A stretch of DNA of 64,000 bases from Platycnemis pennipes (GCA_933228895.1 OW121857.1:78983672-79047671); one strand, 5' to 3'. Positions 11,800 to 24,889 are shown, counted from the stretch's first letter. Numbers and translations: made by a program. Notes: a model not told the origin generated them from the letters alone.

Positions 11800-12570
11800 A
11801 AATTAACCCTAGATCCTCGTGGAGCTGGATTTTTGGCTTCCAATCCCGAGGCTTGGGTTCAAACCCCGGCAGTCAAGGTCGTAGCCAGAAAGTATTTTCG
11901 GGGGAGGGGGGTGGGTTCAATGACTGTATCCTCCAAAAATATTTCTGGCTAGGGCCTTAGGTTACTGGTTTGGAGCATGGAATGAGGCCCAAAAAAAAAA
12001 CTCTTTGGGAGCGTGTTCAATGATTTGGAGTTTGAGACGGTACCCATCGATTAATTGGTCAAAATATGAAATATACCTACTCCAATATACCTAATTTGTC
12101 TCCAAATTTCGGGAGGGGTTTGAACCCCTTCTTCCCCCCCTGCTCGCTACGGCCTTGCCGGCAGTTGCAGATTTTTCATTGGCATAACGGTCCCTACTTG
12201 ATTTTTATATAAGGAGCATTTCCAGTACACCACTCCATCCGTTGGATGGGACGTTAAGTCGTGGTCACCTTGGCGCCTTCATTAAGAGTCGGCTAATACA
12301 GACGCCGGTTTTCACTCCACTCTTTTTCCCATCCCTAAAACATTCATACCCATACTACCCAATTCTAGTCCATACTAATGTGCTGAGTTCAGTACTCAGT
12401 CCATCAGATGAGGCTATGGACCCCTTTGTGCCTTTTGTAAGACCCTAATGCAGGGTTTCTCTCCACTCTTCCTCCATTCCCTAAAATAGGCCTATCTTTC
12501 CCAATTACATACATATTCTAAATGGCGCAAAGGACCTTATCTGGCGGTCGCCTCCACCAAATGACTGCTT
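11800..12570 (+). repeat. SINE family A copy, split by a MITE, with a doubled body
   Basis: The head is near 11820-11873 (B box GGGTTCAAACCCC). The body resumes after the MITE at 12158 with CCGGCAGTTGCAG and includes TTGGCGCCTTCATTAAG and ACGCCGGTTTTCACTCC. A second body segment follows (AGTACTCAGTCCATCAGATG at about 12390, GGCGCAAAGGACCTTATCTG at about 12520), so the 3' part is present twice. Confidence 0.75.
11874..12157. mobile_element. hAT-like non-autonomous MITE with 8-bp target duplication
   Basis: This 284-bp insert is flanked on both sides by CCGGCAGT (11866-11873 and 12158-12165). Its ends are inverted: CAAGGTCGTAGCCAG at the left and, on the minus strand, CAAGGCCGTAGCGAG at the right (13 of 15 match). 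Removing it restores the SINE-A consensus. An 8-bp duplication with short inverted ends fits the hAT superfamily. There is no coding capacity. Confidence 0.88.
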
Positions 12571-14278
12571 CTCCAAAGGAGGTAGATGTTGTGAAGATTT
12601 TCAGTAGGTACACACAGTGTAACCAAGCATCCCACTCATTCGGAACGGTTCTTATCTCCTCCAAATCCATCGAGGGAGAAGCGTCAGTATCTTAAATGGT
12701 TAAAGCATTCGGCGCGATACCAAGAGATCTGGTATTAAATCTTGGTCGTGAGGGACGTTTTTTTTCTGCGCGGAAAAATTGAATTATTTAGCGCTAATCT
12801 GAATTTATATTTAAGCGAGGGTTTACAATTTAACAAGACTGAAGTACGCAGTAGTTTTTATAGCTGAATGTATTTACTTCTGTCGCAGAAATTGTGTAAG
12901 CAAAGAGTGCAACCGGGCTCAATGACTTACTTTCTATGGCTTTGCTTTCTTAGAAATTGAGACTACATTCACGCATGCCGCCATAAGCGCGTGAGTTAGA
13001 ACATCATTTACGAAAGTAGGGTAAAAAATAGTCGAAGGGAGAAAGATGAAAATGGAGACATATTTTAGGGGAAGCTACTAAGATCTGTTTGTGTTTTAGT
13101 CGTGGATGGTGCACTGAAACTAAGATTTCTCGAATCTTTCTGTTTGACAGCTGTTCGTTTCAGTTACAGCTTCCCTCTGCTCTGCTGATGTACTTAGGGA
13201 TATAATTATCCTCCATACCAGCCAAGGGTTTGGGCGATAGGAATTTATCTTGTTACTGCTGCATAGAAAAACTCCAATTACACAATGAAATATTCTTTTA
13301 ACCACTTCCGATTCGTGACTGTTATGAAAAACTAAACCGCAGAGCTAGGCTCGATTAGCACGCCACGTAACGTGACAGACGAGAGAAAAAAGACGACCAA
13401 TATTGGAAAGGCTGAGTATGGAGGAAATGATCCATCACATACTGACCGGTGGAGTGCAAATAACATTCACTGAATTTAATTATATTCTCTTTCATTTAAT
13501 GTTCAGGTGACTCGTATTTCCTGAGCCCAAGACTACGAAAAAACAAATTAACAATTTGTAAAATAATTGCTTCACTTACTATGAATTTCAACTTTTCCTG
13601 GGCTGTTGATAAACTTTACTCAATTTGTTTATTCAGTAATCAGCCACGAATAATTTGGATTTGAAGTTTTGTTCCGTGAATGAGCACTGCTAATAAATGG
13701 CATTAAATTTTAAATTTAAAGGTACTATATATTGAACTATCCATAGGCTACACTTAAAAAATCACATAATTTCGGTAATTCCTAGCAAGTAATTACTTAC
13801 AATTTATAATTATAAGCAATAATTTCATCATACAATATCTATAAGTTATGGTAACCGGCAAAGAATCTTCGGTATTAAGTTTTTTTATTGAAAATACTAA
13901 GCTCATATTTCAAAAGTCAAATTTAAAACAAAATCCTTTTTTCCTAGTGATATATAAGAAAAAGTATTGCATGTTTTGTTGAAGTTACACATATCTCCAT
14001 TGAATTAACATGCTCTGAATGCATAAATGTTAAGAATATTTTCATCCTTGCTATATCAGTGTAGGTATTTCCTTCCAATTGCGGCGGTAAATTCAACTTT
14101 GCACAAGGGCAACATTTGCAATCGTCACGGTATCACAAGATAGCAAATAAAAGAGATATACAAAGGAATCTCAGGCACCAAATACGATTATTTGGTCAGG
14201 ATAAGCAAGGGATCGACAATCCCTAACTTTATTTTCTCTCTTTGAACGTCTCATTCCTGTAATAGCTTCTCTAAAAAA
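12571..14278. other. no gene; one tRNA-like head
   Basis: A weak tRNA-like block at about 12690-12750 (AAATGGTTAAAGCATTCGGC, then GGTATTAAATCTTGG) may be a SINE head. The rest is AT-rich and featureless to the eye. Confidence 0.4.
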
Positions 14279-14374
14279 ATGACTTCAAATATTACGACAT
14301 TCCAACCCATATCTTCTATATAAGGAAATGGCTTCAAATATTATGAAATTCCAACTTATATCTTCCATTAAGGT
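14279..14374. repeat. tandem duplication of about 49 bp
   Basis: ATGACTTCAAATATTACGAC at 14279 is repeated at 14328 as ATGGCTTCAAATATTATGAA, and the match continues through CATTCCAAC / AATTCCAAC and TATATCTTC. Divergence is modest. Confidence 0.8.
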
Positions 14375-14609
14375 CAACCCAAAGCATCTCAACTTTCTAA
14401 AAAAGAATTGCATGAGAAATATATATTGTATACACATATAAGTTTGAAATGACAAACAACTCAACCAAAAAATGAAGTCGATTCCTCTATTCCCGTGAAG
14501 TAATTGCGTTAACGGTTCTTTTCAGTACGGTTGTTACATCACTTCTAGAAGGGATCTAGTGATTTTAATGCCACAGAGTTTTCAGTATAATCCCGAGAGC
14601 TGCGTGGAA

Positions 14610-14720
14610 AGCACTTCAAGGGAAATACTCTGTCCGTCCGGTAGGACATTAAACAGTGGGCCACTTGGCGCTTCTTCACTTCGGACAGACTAATTCCAGC
14701 ATCAGTTTGGCCTTGTGGCG
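14610..14720 (+). repeat. SINE family A body fragment
   Basis: It shows CTCTGTCCGTCCGGTAGGAC, ATTAAACAGTGG, CCACTTGGCGC and TAATTCCAGCATC in the family order. The head is not recognisable. Confidence 0.6.
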
Positions 14721-14759
14721 AGGTTTAAAGCTCTAAGGATATCCTGATGTTAGCCACAT

Positions 14760-15730
14760 AGAATAGATTCTTGCTGGCAAAACCCAGACAGCTAAGACTT
14801 GGGGACCACAGCCATCTACGGTCATATGCACATCACCCTGGCACGGAGCAAACTAATGACGCATTCAGTGAGACACTATTGTGCCCGTATGTTTATCCTT
14901 TCACAAAAGAGAAACGATACTCGTGTGACACTCCGAGAAGGAACTTGAGCGAGTGGTTCAAAAGCACGAGCGCTAATAGAAAATAATTAATCATCCCGTC
15001 TTTTTAAACCGCTATTGTTGCGTAGAGTCCCGTAGTTGAGGTTTACTTTCCGGCCAACCTCTTCAAGCGGCTTGCGCGCCTACAAACAGTACCGTATTCA
15101 CACGGCAAATGGAAGACGAATGATATTTCACCACCGTGACTTTTTTCAGATGTTAATCAGCCTTAGTAGCACGCGACTTCCTGCGCACAATGGCCTGTTC
15201 CCTACCCCAACTTTGTGTCCCTTCCCGAAACGATTCTGGAAGGCCGCTTATTGTTTTTCCGCTAAGTTCGTTCGCCCTGACCCGTCGGGGGTATTGTCCA
15301 AGAAATCTCCTTTTTCCCTGCCCATGATCGCGTTATGACTAATATCTATCAAAGCACGTTACCGGCGAGATAATTTCAACGCTTAACTCCTCATTGTTTC
15401 CATGCCCTTAACGGGAAGCAGAGAGTCGGAGCGCGGAGTCACGTTTCTTTCCCAGTGGATGCGTCCTAAATTATGCAACTACCTCGCTTCGAGAGCGTGA
15501 GTCTTCCAGTTCGATCCCTCGTTTTTATTGGCCGATCGAGGTGCGTAATCAATCACGCGAATGCAGGAATGTTCAGTCGGGGGATGGAAGGCATTATTCA
15601 GTTTATCTTTACCGCTTCGGAGCCCATCTGGGAAAGCCGTTTAAGCCTGTCCTTGAAATTCATTTTCATGCCAACCATTCGGATTTCAAGCGTTTCGTCT
15701 AATTGTTTCCCTGGAACTTATGCTTGATTT
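14760..15730. other. moderately CpG-rich stretch, function unknown
   Basis: GC and CpG rise compared with the flanks and several frames stay open (up to 100 codons at 15036-15338), but none resembles a known protein. Confidence 0.3.
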
Positions 15731-16865
15731 ACCATTTATTTGAGGGAAATATAATCATTCCAAACTCTGCTATATTTTAACTAAATGGAGTCTGTCACGA
15801 AATACGAGAAAAATCAATAATAATCGTAAATTCAAAAGATTTCGCAGCAGTAAGGAAATAGGCTCAAGAATATTTATATCTTTGTTTTGGTCAACTTAAA
15901 CAAGATCTTAATTAGTAAAATATTCGATATTTAAGCTGGGAAAAGCAATTATTAGATCACCATACTTCCAAATTTACCTGGATTAAAATTCGCTAGTTGC
16001 AATTCACGAGGCAAATTTCAGTGAAACAACTCTCAATAATGTGCTTCAGATGCAGTGGAGGGGTTAAAATGGTTTACATCGGTTCGGCAGTACCAGTACC
16101 TAACATTTCATTGAATGTGTCGTACCAGTTGCTAAAATGGCTCTTAGGTATTTAAATATTTTTTGAAACTCATTCCGATGCCATAATAAGTTTTGTGTAC
16201 TTGTTTCATTGTTCTTATCTGATATAAGTTTTGAATTCATGAAATAGACTAACGCCTCTCAGTATATCGGTTTATATACCATACTCATCAAACGATCATT
16301 AGGGCCAAGAACCAGTTTTCAAATTATTTAATCCCACCACTGCTCAAAAAGCTTCGCGTTTTATCAAGCGATAGACTCAAAACACACATGAAATAGGGGA
16401 AGTCCGTGAGTTTTGGACAACCTAGCCTTGGCTTTATATAGCTAATACACCTAAATTCGATTCCATCAGTGCGCTAGTAGTATCTTTTTATTACAAAATA
16501 TACCCAATGAAAATGTCACTGGTTGGAGTAGATTTTACCATTGTTTTCAGGAACGGCTTTAAAAAAAGCTCTACAAAAGTTTTAGTTCCGTGTAATTTGG
16601 ACTGAGTTCGAGTAATTCGGTCCAGCTAGTCGTGTAATTTGCACCTGTACCCAAAATTTTGTTCTGTAATGAGAATGCTCACAAACTAACAATTTCTGTT
16701 GCATTTATTGTACTTATTTACTATAAATATATTAAAACCTATTCATCGCCCCACCCTGTCTGTAATATGTAAGATCTATGGAAGCACCAAAGGCGCAAAT
16801 TTCGAAAGCAAACCTGGTGTTTAATAGGGACTTAAATAACTACAAACGAAATCGTTGATACAATA
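15731..16865. other. AT-rich, no feature seen
   Basis: No recognisable repeat, gene or RNA was found in this interval. Confidence 0.4.
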
Positions 16866-17720
16866 AAGGTAAAAAAAATGCACGAGTTAGTGGATTTTGA
16901 ACTGGGTCGTGACCCATGGGACGAATCGGTCAACCCGACAAGCGGCATCCTCGGAAAAATCACTTGGAAATCCTGGAAAAAATCAGTGTCAATGGCAGAC
17001 GAATCTTTGGGGCGCAAAAGGCCAGAGTGCACGAACCTCGTTGAGAAACCCTTTCCGTTGAAAAGGGGAGAGGATCATCGATGTGCATTCATGAATTCGG
17101 ACAAATATATACGTATATACAAACACATTAAATTTTACGACCCTCTCTCCCTCCCCGAACGATGTGATGTCGCAAGCGGGTTAAGGTGCCGGGGTAATTG
17201 TGCCTAGTCGTGATTTCACCCGCGGCTTGAAATATTCCGCTCATGGGTTGAGGAGTCCAACTTCTCGGGGGTCTCTTTTGCACCGTCAAGCGCTCATCTC
17301 CAGCCGATTGCCGATCGCCTCACCCGTTCTGAATTATAGATTCGCGATCCACCTCGATACAATATATATACATATATATGATCGTTATTATTGCTTCCAC
17401 GCCGCGGCTGGCTCACGAAGCGTCAGCGGTGGCTTTCTTCGGTGCCTTTTCGGGCGAGTTCGCACGGGTTGAGAACGGAGAGACTCACGCAACTTCTCGT
17501 CCTCCAAGACCGAGGGAGAAAGAAGAGAAATGGCTGGCGAAAATCCTGCCTACAACAATTCGGCTCCGACCGTTCTCTGTCCTCAACCCCAGACAACTCG
17601 GAGGTTTCTTGTGACACCGCAAAACCGACTCTACAATCTTAGCGTGGGATCGTGGGAGTGATTTTTATCTCAGAGGAGTTGCCTACATTTTCCGGGAGAA
17701 TTTCCTTAGGGAGGGGGACT
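16866..17720. other. CpG-rich island, function unknown
   Basis: GC-rich sequence with frequent CG steps, abruptly bounded by AT-rich DNA. A short TATATA tract interrupts it at about 17360. Open frames (up to 109 codons) overlap in different frames and strands without similarity to known domains. It could be a promoter or enhancer of a gene outside the window. Confidence 0.35.
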
Positions 17721-18835
17721 CTTGACTGCTCAAAACACCCAGACGGGAAGCGTCTATTTCCAGTTAGACATTTCATGTACTGAAGAATTAGGCGCTTATT
17801 TCCTCGATGGGAAATTTAGTCCGTCATGATTTTCGGGGATGACTATAGTAAGGCAATCGAGTTTGGTGAAACGTGACCTCACGAAAATGAAAGTTATGAA
17901 AATACTCTTCGGCGACATTAGAACAAAACCAACGAGGAATCCCATCCACCATATCCTGCAGATGCAAAGTAGGCCATTCAACTGCCATCGACATTTCGAA
18001 AATTGACTGATTAGAAAAATTTTCAAATGACAGCATAGTAAGTATCCTGATGCAAACTGAAACGTAATGTAAAAGTTAATTTCGTCCAATTTCATGAGCC
18101 TTTGAAAGTGCGCTGTATTTAAGGCTTGAGAAAAGTAAAACGTGAACAATGCCTACTTCTCTGCCTCCCAGGCAGTAGATTCAAATACGGTTTGGCATAC
18201 CTTACTTTAATCATTTCTATAATTGACTTTTTATCTTTAACCACCTCACACATTTACGGATAGAATAATTGATTATGCTCACACATTATTTAACAATAGA
18301 CAAGGTTGATGAACTATTTTGGAGAATTTTAAATACGTACAAGCATCCCTACCGACAACTATCCTTCCCGTTCTTACGAGAAAATAGCATTTCAAATCCT
18401 ACAGCCTAGGAAAGTTTATAACTATACAACTTAGTGAGTAAAAAGGATATTTAATTTAACTATTTCTACTAAAAAATTCCAATGCAACGGTCACAGTCTA
18501 AATAAACGAAGAACTACAACTAGACCACATACTCTGTGAAATGGCTTGGTGGGTATTAATAGTTGCTTAGCAATTTAAAAATCCCTTTACAGCCGAGGTT
18601 ACCGTATGCGACGACCCTTGGGCGTATTATTCTAACAGGAAAAATAAATGAGTAGTTGAGTACATTTAACGATGAGAAAGCAAGTTTTAAGACGACGGTG
18701 ACTAGGCGGTAACTTTAAATTCCAATGGCGAAGTTCTATTTAAATACTTCGTTAAATACATTTTATGCTTAATGGAAATCTTAGCATTTAGATTAACAAA
18801 CATTACCTGAAAAAAACCTAGTTATTTGTCATAGT
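17721..18835. other. no supported feature
   Basis: The longest open frame here (117 codons, minus, 18149-17796) has a hydrophobic, low-complexity translation and no recognisable domain. I do not call it a gene. Confidence 0.35.
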
Positions 18836-18837
18836 AG

Positions 18838-19018
18838 TAGTAGAATCACGTTTTAAGGTGCTCCAACAGCTAAGGTTATATCGCACCGTCTAACTTAACA
18901 GTACGCCTAATCCTATGTCAAACACAAACACGATTCCCGACGCGGGATTCGGACTCACGACCCTTGGATTATCAAGTCTGTGCGTTATCGACTTGATTAC
19001 CTCTGCCGGCGGTTATCA
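18838..19018 (-). repeat. SINE family C copy
   Basis: The minus strand has a tRNA-like head GAGGTAATCAAGTCGATAAC, GCACAGACTTG and B box GAGTCCGAATCC. The body ends GCACCTTAAAACG. Its far end (TTTTAAGGTGCTCCAACAGC on plus) recurs at about 21.55, 26.5 and 48.63 kb. Confidence 0.6.
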
Positions 19019-19131
19019 GAAACTTCACTTAACTGGAACGGGGAATCTTTATCGCAGATAAAATTCACATTTAAAATAATTAAAGAGATCTTCAATATTG
19101 ACAGAACTTCCTGAATCCCAATCGAAAGACA

Positions 19132-19252
19132 TTTCAGGTTCAACGTGCTCTTTAAAAGCTTATCTGCCACTCAAAATGCTAACCTATCGTTAAGGTAAAA
19201 TGACCATGAGCACTTCCAGGATATATCAAGGCCTTAGACAGTTTACATCAAT
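19132..19252. repeat. dispersed repeat, copy 1
   Basis: TTCAACGTGCTCTTTAAAAG, CTTATCTGCCACTC, CCTATCGTTAAGG and CCATGAGCACTTCCAGG recur at 21310-21425 in the same order. The family is unassigned. Confidence 0.7.
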
Positions 19253-20629
19253 TCCGCGTAATCAATATCCGTAAGGTTTCGGCTGTCGATAAGGCCCGCC
19301 TGGTCTCATCATTTAACGCATTTTGCGACATCTTGCCTCCAATTGACCATGGCAGAAAGAAACTAATTGCGCAGGCGGCATAGCTGACCTTGCGATCATA
19401 ATTCTAGCTAGTATGGGAAAACATCGAACTTCCATTAACGTTGTCTTTACAATTGCTTACATATTTAACAGCTTCTCATGATCACTCTTGGAATTCCACA
19501 AGGAACAGTATGGAGTTTTAGTCTAGAGAATGCAATTACCTACACCACACTAATCGCATTAATGCTCAAACACATAAATTTTAAATACGATCACTAAACC
19601 GTACTCTAGAAAAATTCCATGCATTATAATAGGCGATAACTATGGATCAGCAATATCATCTCCCAAATACGCTGTACTCGGACTAAGGACAAGTGCAATC
19701 AGCATCATTTCTTGTTATATTGGCAACTCTCTTTCATTGCGATGCGTTTATCGCTAAATCTGACAAGAATGATCAGTTCTCATATCTTCTTTGGATGATA
19801 GCCTTGGGCATTTAAATTAAAATGGGATTGATTACAAGCAGTATTGATTCATCCAAAACATTGTACTCTCAAATTTCCCAAAACGTAGTATAGTTTCACA
19901 AAAGAGGTTCATCAGTGAGTTAAAATAGGGGCAGTAGGAGGGTCTGCGAGAATGAGAATGGAACAGAAGTCACTAATTAACATTCTACTTTAGAGGAACG
20001 GCTACGTCCACAATCACTGTCAAGATGTATTAAAATTTGTTAATATCTAAATGATGACTTCCGAGAGCAATATTAAATAAAACAAGGATTGTTTAAACTC
20101 TGGTACGCTCTAATTATTAGTCTGCGGCTGATATGATGACGGTAGAAATATGATACAAGGCCCACACGTAATTGTTGCACCTTATGGTTTTACTTTAACC
20201 AAAATATTACTAGCTTTCCTGCTGTTACTAAGAAAATGAAATGCCTAAGCTTACGTAACCAACATAAAAAAGACCCAAGCTCCCATGAAATCCTACGTTT
20301 TCCAGTCTATGGCATAAAACTATCCAATTACACACACAAAATAGAATTCAGCGGAACAGATGCCAAAACATGAACTACCGTTAATATCAATTTATTTTGC
20401 GAGGCAATTACTAGATACCTTATCACGCACACAAAGGTAAAATGTGATTAATGAGGATGAGGAATATTTTTTCGCAGTGGAATCTCTCCCACACTGTAGG
20501 TCTAAGGGCCCTGTCAGACTTAAGGAGACTAGTAGGGATGAATGAGTAATTCGTTCCAAAGGCATATCTGCGGAGGTAAGAATCCTTGGAGCACATGTTA
20601 AAATTCACTGACTGGAAGCGAATGAGGGT
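19253..20629. other. no supported feature
   Basis: AT-rich intergenic sequence. I recognised no repeat, RNA or coding domain. Confidence 0.4.
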
Positions 20630-20830
20630 CCCACTCAGTCAGTATCCGGGATGACAACAAATGGGGCACGATATCCGGTACGTAAAATTTCCAATGAGCC
20701 ACAGATCACATGAGGCGCTCGACGGCTGAGGTCATCGTCTCCAATTACGGTATGCGGAGGTATAAAGTACGAACGACAGTATCACCACGTCTACCATTCC
20801 CTCCACTCATTAATTTCCCTTTATTTTCAA
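20630..20830 (-). repeat. probable SINE-A-related fragment
   Basis: GACGGCTGAGGTCATCGTCT resembles the 3' end of SINE family A (CTGAGGTCATTTGCGCC in the 10.7-kb copy). The upstream part is too diverged to align by eye. Confidence 0.35.
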
Positions 20831-21309
20831 CCTGTCGGAATTTTAAAAAGACGAGATAAAAAATGAATGTGTCACAAGGCCAGAGGCACACAATCATAAG
20901 ATGCTGATCGCATACTAAATACCTTTACAGCGACTGAATAAATCAAGGATTTGAGGGGAATTAAGGACAGAGGCATAGATAACCAAATGCAACACAGGGT
21001 TGCTGGGATAGGGAAGATAGATGGGAACAACAACGTGGGAAGGCCAAGAAATTAAATATAAATAAAGCAAAGATGCACCCAAGGTAAGCAGGAGGGTTAT
21101 TATGTACAAGTAAGGCCATTAAAACAATAGATAGGTTTAGGGGGAAAGCATTATTCGAATTCTTGGCGGTGCAACCTGTAATTCTGAAATTAATTGGTTT
21201 GAAATTTAAGAGATTTCAGGTGATTGGACTCCAATCGATAACAAACGCACGGGTGAAATTAAAATCAGAAGATCCCACACTTGTAACGAAATGCGGTTAA
21301 TAGATATGG

Positions 21310-21428
21310 GAAGACATTCAACGTGCCATTTAAAGGCTTATCTGCCACTCACATCCTAGCCTATCGTTTAGATTAATGTCCATGAGCACTCCCAGGATAT
21401 ATGAAGACTATCGATAGTTTATTAGCTT
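21310..21428. repeat. dispersed repeat, copy 2
   Basis: It shares CATTCAACGTGC, AGGCTTATCTGCCACTCA, CTATCGTTTAG and CCATGAGCACTCCCAGGATA with 19132-19252. Both copies have the same orientation. Confidence 0.7.
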
Positions 21429-21539
21429 AATCACAGGTTCAGCCATTTCAGTAAATGACAATGAAGGAATTTTAGCAAGCAGAGGGCGCTGATATATTCA
21501 TCCATTGAGCCGTTAAAACAGTCAAAGAAAAGGCATCAA

Positions 21540-21668
21540 TAACAGTTGGTTTGGGTTTTAGAAGCTCCGACTGCAAAATTTATTTTACACCTCTACTCTT
21601 CATTCTAAGGAAAACATGACATCCATTTCCATACCCGGAGCAGGATTCGAACTCACGCTACAGAGGCA
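21540..21668 (-). repeat. SINE family C copy, diverged
   Basis: A minus-strand B-box-like GAGTTCGAATCCTGCTCCGG and the far-end block GGTTTTAGAAGCTCCGACTG place it with the copies at 18.84 and 26.5 kb. A-box pairing is lost. Confidence 0.5.
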
Positions 21669-21669
21669 G

Positions 21670-22200
21670 ACTAAAGGAAAGGGTTGAAGGCTGATTGTGA
21701 GTATCCGTGGAGAAAAAAATAATACACTCGATTTTGCGGACGACATATCCATGAAGGCAGACACAAAAAAATCTTATAAGAACTCCATTTAACTTATAAA
21801 ATATACTGATGAGATATCGATAGGTCACTTAAGACGAAGATTTGGTTCACAACCGAAGAGCAAGGGGTGAGACCAAAATTAAATTTGGGGAATAAAAGCT
21901 TGAAAGGGATGGAGGAATTATGCTGTTTGGGAAGCAGAATAACCAGCGACTAACCAAGGAAAACGGAAATAAGCAGTAAAAATATCCACGCTGATGGAAA
22001 ACACAAGAAAAGCCTACTCACACCATATTGAAATTACGGAAACACTTTCTCCACACATCAGGAGCATGATCCTTTACGAGTCGTGGGCATAACAGCCGCA
22101 GAAAGGAATGGTAGTACTAAGATTGTTTGTAAAAGAATAATGATAAAACTCAAATAGACGGTGTATCTAATGACGAGGTTCTAAGAAATCTAAGAGGAAA
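21670..22200 (+). mobile_element. degraded non-LTR reverse transcriptase fragment
   Basis: Across frames the plus strand reads NTLDFADDISMKAD (the FADD box of reverse transcriptase), then a block like the family's EEFCYLGSRIT (WRNYAVWEAE, ITSD), and IRSMILYESWA (equivalent to LYGSETW). Stops and shifts are frequent. This is an upstream piece of the same element type as at 61.4-62.2 kb. Confidence 0.7.
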
Positions 22201-22224
22201 AAAAAGATTTCGTATGAAAAAATA

Positions 22225-22545
22225 GGATTTTTGTTTTTGTCGTCAGGGAAACGACAGCAGAGGTTTTTGAGCCAAGGAGAGGTGATACTTGGATATGGGT
22301 AGGAGTTTTGCGAGCGGAGAGAGGTAAAAATAATTCCAGAGTTGGCATTATCCTACTTTTAACAAAAGGCGCCAAGGGGTCCAATGTTTAACGTCCCATA
22401 CGACGGACGCAGTATTGAACTGAAAGTGTTCCCCACTCGGTGTCTGCCCTTAAAAGGGACTAGTAGGTATTGTACTAAATAATCGTAAATTACCTGATCT
22501 AGTGCCGTCGGGATGGGAAACCGGTAACCGACCTGATACTCAAAA
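22225..22545 (-). repeat. SINE family A copy
   Basis: The minus strand has TACCGGTTTCCCATCCCGAC near the head, TTAACGTCGTATGGGACG-like body sequence, TTGGACCCCTTGGCGCC and AAGTAGGATAATGCC. The order matches the 10.7-kb copy, but the B box is diverged. Confidence 0.6.
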
Positions 22546-24885
22546 ACATTCTGAAAAGAAGAAGGGGCAATCTCTATGGATTCTGCAGTTTCATTAATAT
22601 ATAGTAATCGAGGAAAAGAAGGCAAAATAAGTTTGTCTTAAAGATATTGAACTAATGGTGAAAGTTTTAACGGATAATAAGAATGCTAACATTAAGGTGT
22701 TAGTAATATAAGAATAAAAAAATTGCGTAAAAAATATATTAGGTCTGATGATCGTTAAGACGAAAATGGAGATTCTATTCACCTTCATGAATAGGAATGT
22801 TTATTTTCTAAGTCTACTATACACATATTGCATGAGGCTCAAACAAAAACGAAAATTCGAATATGGAGTGAAATTTAAACATCTCAGAAGCGATATAAAT
22901 ATCTTCGCTTCCAAGAGTCTAATTCAGACGCTTTTCCCAAACGGTAAGATTGTGCATGAAAAGCGAATACCTGGGAAAATGCTAAACCTGTCGAAAATTC
23001 TCATCTAACACACGAATAAGAAGTGCTAATTACCCATTCTTATAGCCGTCCCAGGTCTGGGAAAGTTACTGGAAGGTCACACGGCCTAATTACTACGCTA
23101 TGTGCGATTTCATACCTCTTTGGTTTCCATGAATGGCAACAAAGAAAAATGGTAGCATAGTGGGAGCCTTTGCGGATTCAGCAACCTACGCATGAAATCA
23201 TGCAAATTTAGGCGTTATCAGAGAATATGGCCACGGTCTCGCTGATAATTACGTACCGATACCTATGATAAATAAAATTCAAATGAGAGCATACGTTCTT
23301 GAAACAATAACTACGTATATAGTTATCGAAGAGCAAATTCAATCCCTAGAAGTTAATGCCACGCGAAGAATATTTAAATCAAATTCCCTTAGTGCGTGGA
23401 ATACGCTTCCAGTATGAAATAAAATGCTTTTGTTATTTTCCATGCTAAATCATATTTCCAACTAATTATTCACGGAGTTTCGATGAAACTTGGAACCATT
23501 TTATTAAATTATAATATAATTAACACTGAGATACAAAATAGAGAATCACTTCACGGCTATATTTAACCACAATGAGTTTAAAAGAAACTAATATTATATT
23601 AAAAAAAAAACACTTATTACCAACAGTAAGTAGACAATATGGATTGTCACCAAGAATTTCAAACATTCATTAATAAATAAAATTATCCTATCCGGATGAT
23701 TAAATTAAAAAGAGCAACAACCATGATACTTGAATTCAATAAGTTATAAACAATTTACAAGATGCTCAAAACCGAACACCATCCACAGAAGATATTTGAA
23801 TCGAATGGCAGCCAAATAAAACCTTAGCAGTTTCCACAGAGTGGCTGCAGTGTAAATTCAAAAAAACACAATAAAATGCAACGAAACATATAAAAGCTGA
23901 CATGAACACATGCAGCAAGGTGAAAATGTCACTTCGCCTGGCCCAAGCAGCTTCGGTTCAAGGGCAAGGTCGAACTTCTTTCCTTAGGGGAGGAGAAACT
24001 CGACGTTAAGATTCGCTACGCTAAATCGCATACTTGACGGTCTTCACTGTAAACAGTCCAAAACGAGATCTTCATGACGCCACCACTTCCTCATATACAT
24101 ACGCTAAAAAAAATTAAGTAGTCACGTAAGTCGTAAGTCACGATCACAAAGGCACAGGAAACGAAAAACGATTTGCCTCTGAAAAAACTTGACTTGACAG
24201 CTGTCGAGAGCATGAGTTTGGTTGAAAGCATGCGAGGGTCCTCATTCGTAAAACCACTCAAAGAATAAAGGACATTTACTGACAATTGTGCAATATGTAA
24301 ACTAACAGAAGCTAATCTGAAGGAGAAAACAGATGTTCAGCCGAAATCAGGCTATTTTTTCAATAATCGATATTATACAGGAGCAAAAAATAATTCACAC
24401 ACATTTTTCAAACTTTATGGGGTTCACCGTAAGTGAAAACTGAAGAGTGCAAAGAAAAAATCGAATGACCCATTGATATTTAAATTCTTAGCAGTTATGA
24501 TCCAATCGGTGTCACAAGAAACATTTTCTGTCTTCTCATTCTTAAATGTACTTACACGTAAGACTACATTACAATGATACCTAGTCATTTAAGGTATAAA
24601 AAGTCATCTAAAGAAATCTTGTAGGCAGTGCTTTTTAGGGGAAGAAGGCAACCGATGATAAAAGTGAGGCTTATCTGCCTATATCAAACAAACACTGTAG
24701 AAGTGACCATTAGAAATTTAATAACAGGGCAAATGAGGAATGTGCTTGTCTAGCTAGAGAGATTAATAAAGGTTTAACCAGAGAGTTAGTTTGGATAACT
24801 GCATCTACCAACCGTAGGATGAATGATTGAATGAGAAGAAAGAAATTTGTGTTCATTCAGAAGGTTGGTCTGGCTGGGGAAGGTA
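22546..24885. other. AT-rich, no supported feature
   Basis: Open frames are at most 86 codons with no recognisable domain. A GC-richer patch lies at about 23930-24080, without an assignable function. Confidence 0.4.
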
Positions 24886-24889
24886 GGGA

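Noticed and set aside
17796..18149. 117-codon minus-strand frame
   Set aside because: AT-rich, hydrophobic low-complexity translation without a recognisable domain; compatible with chance.
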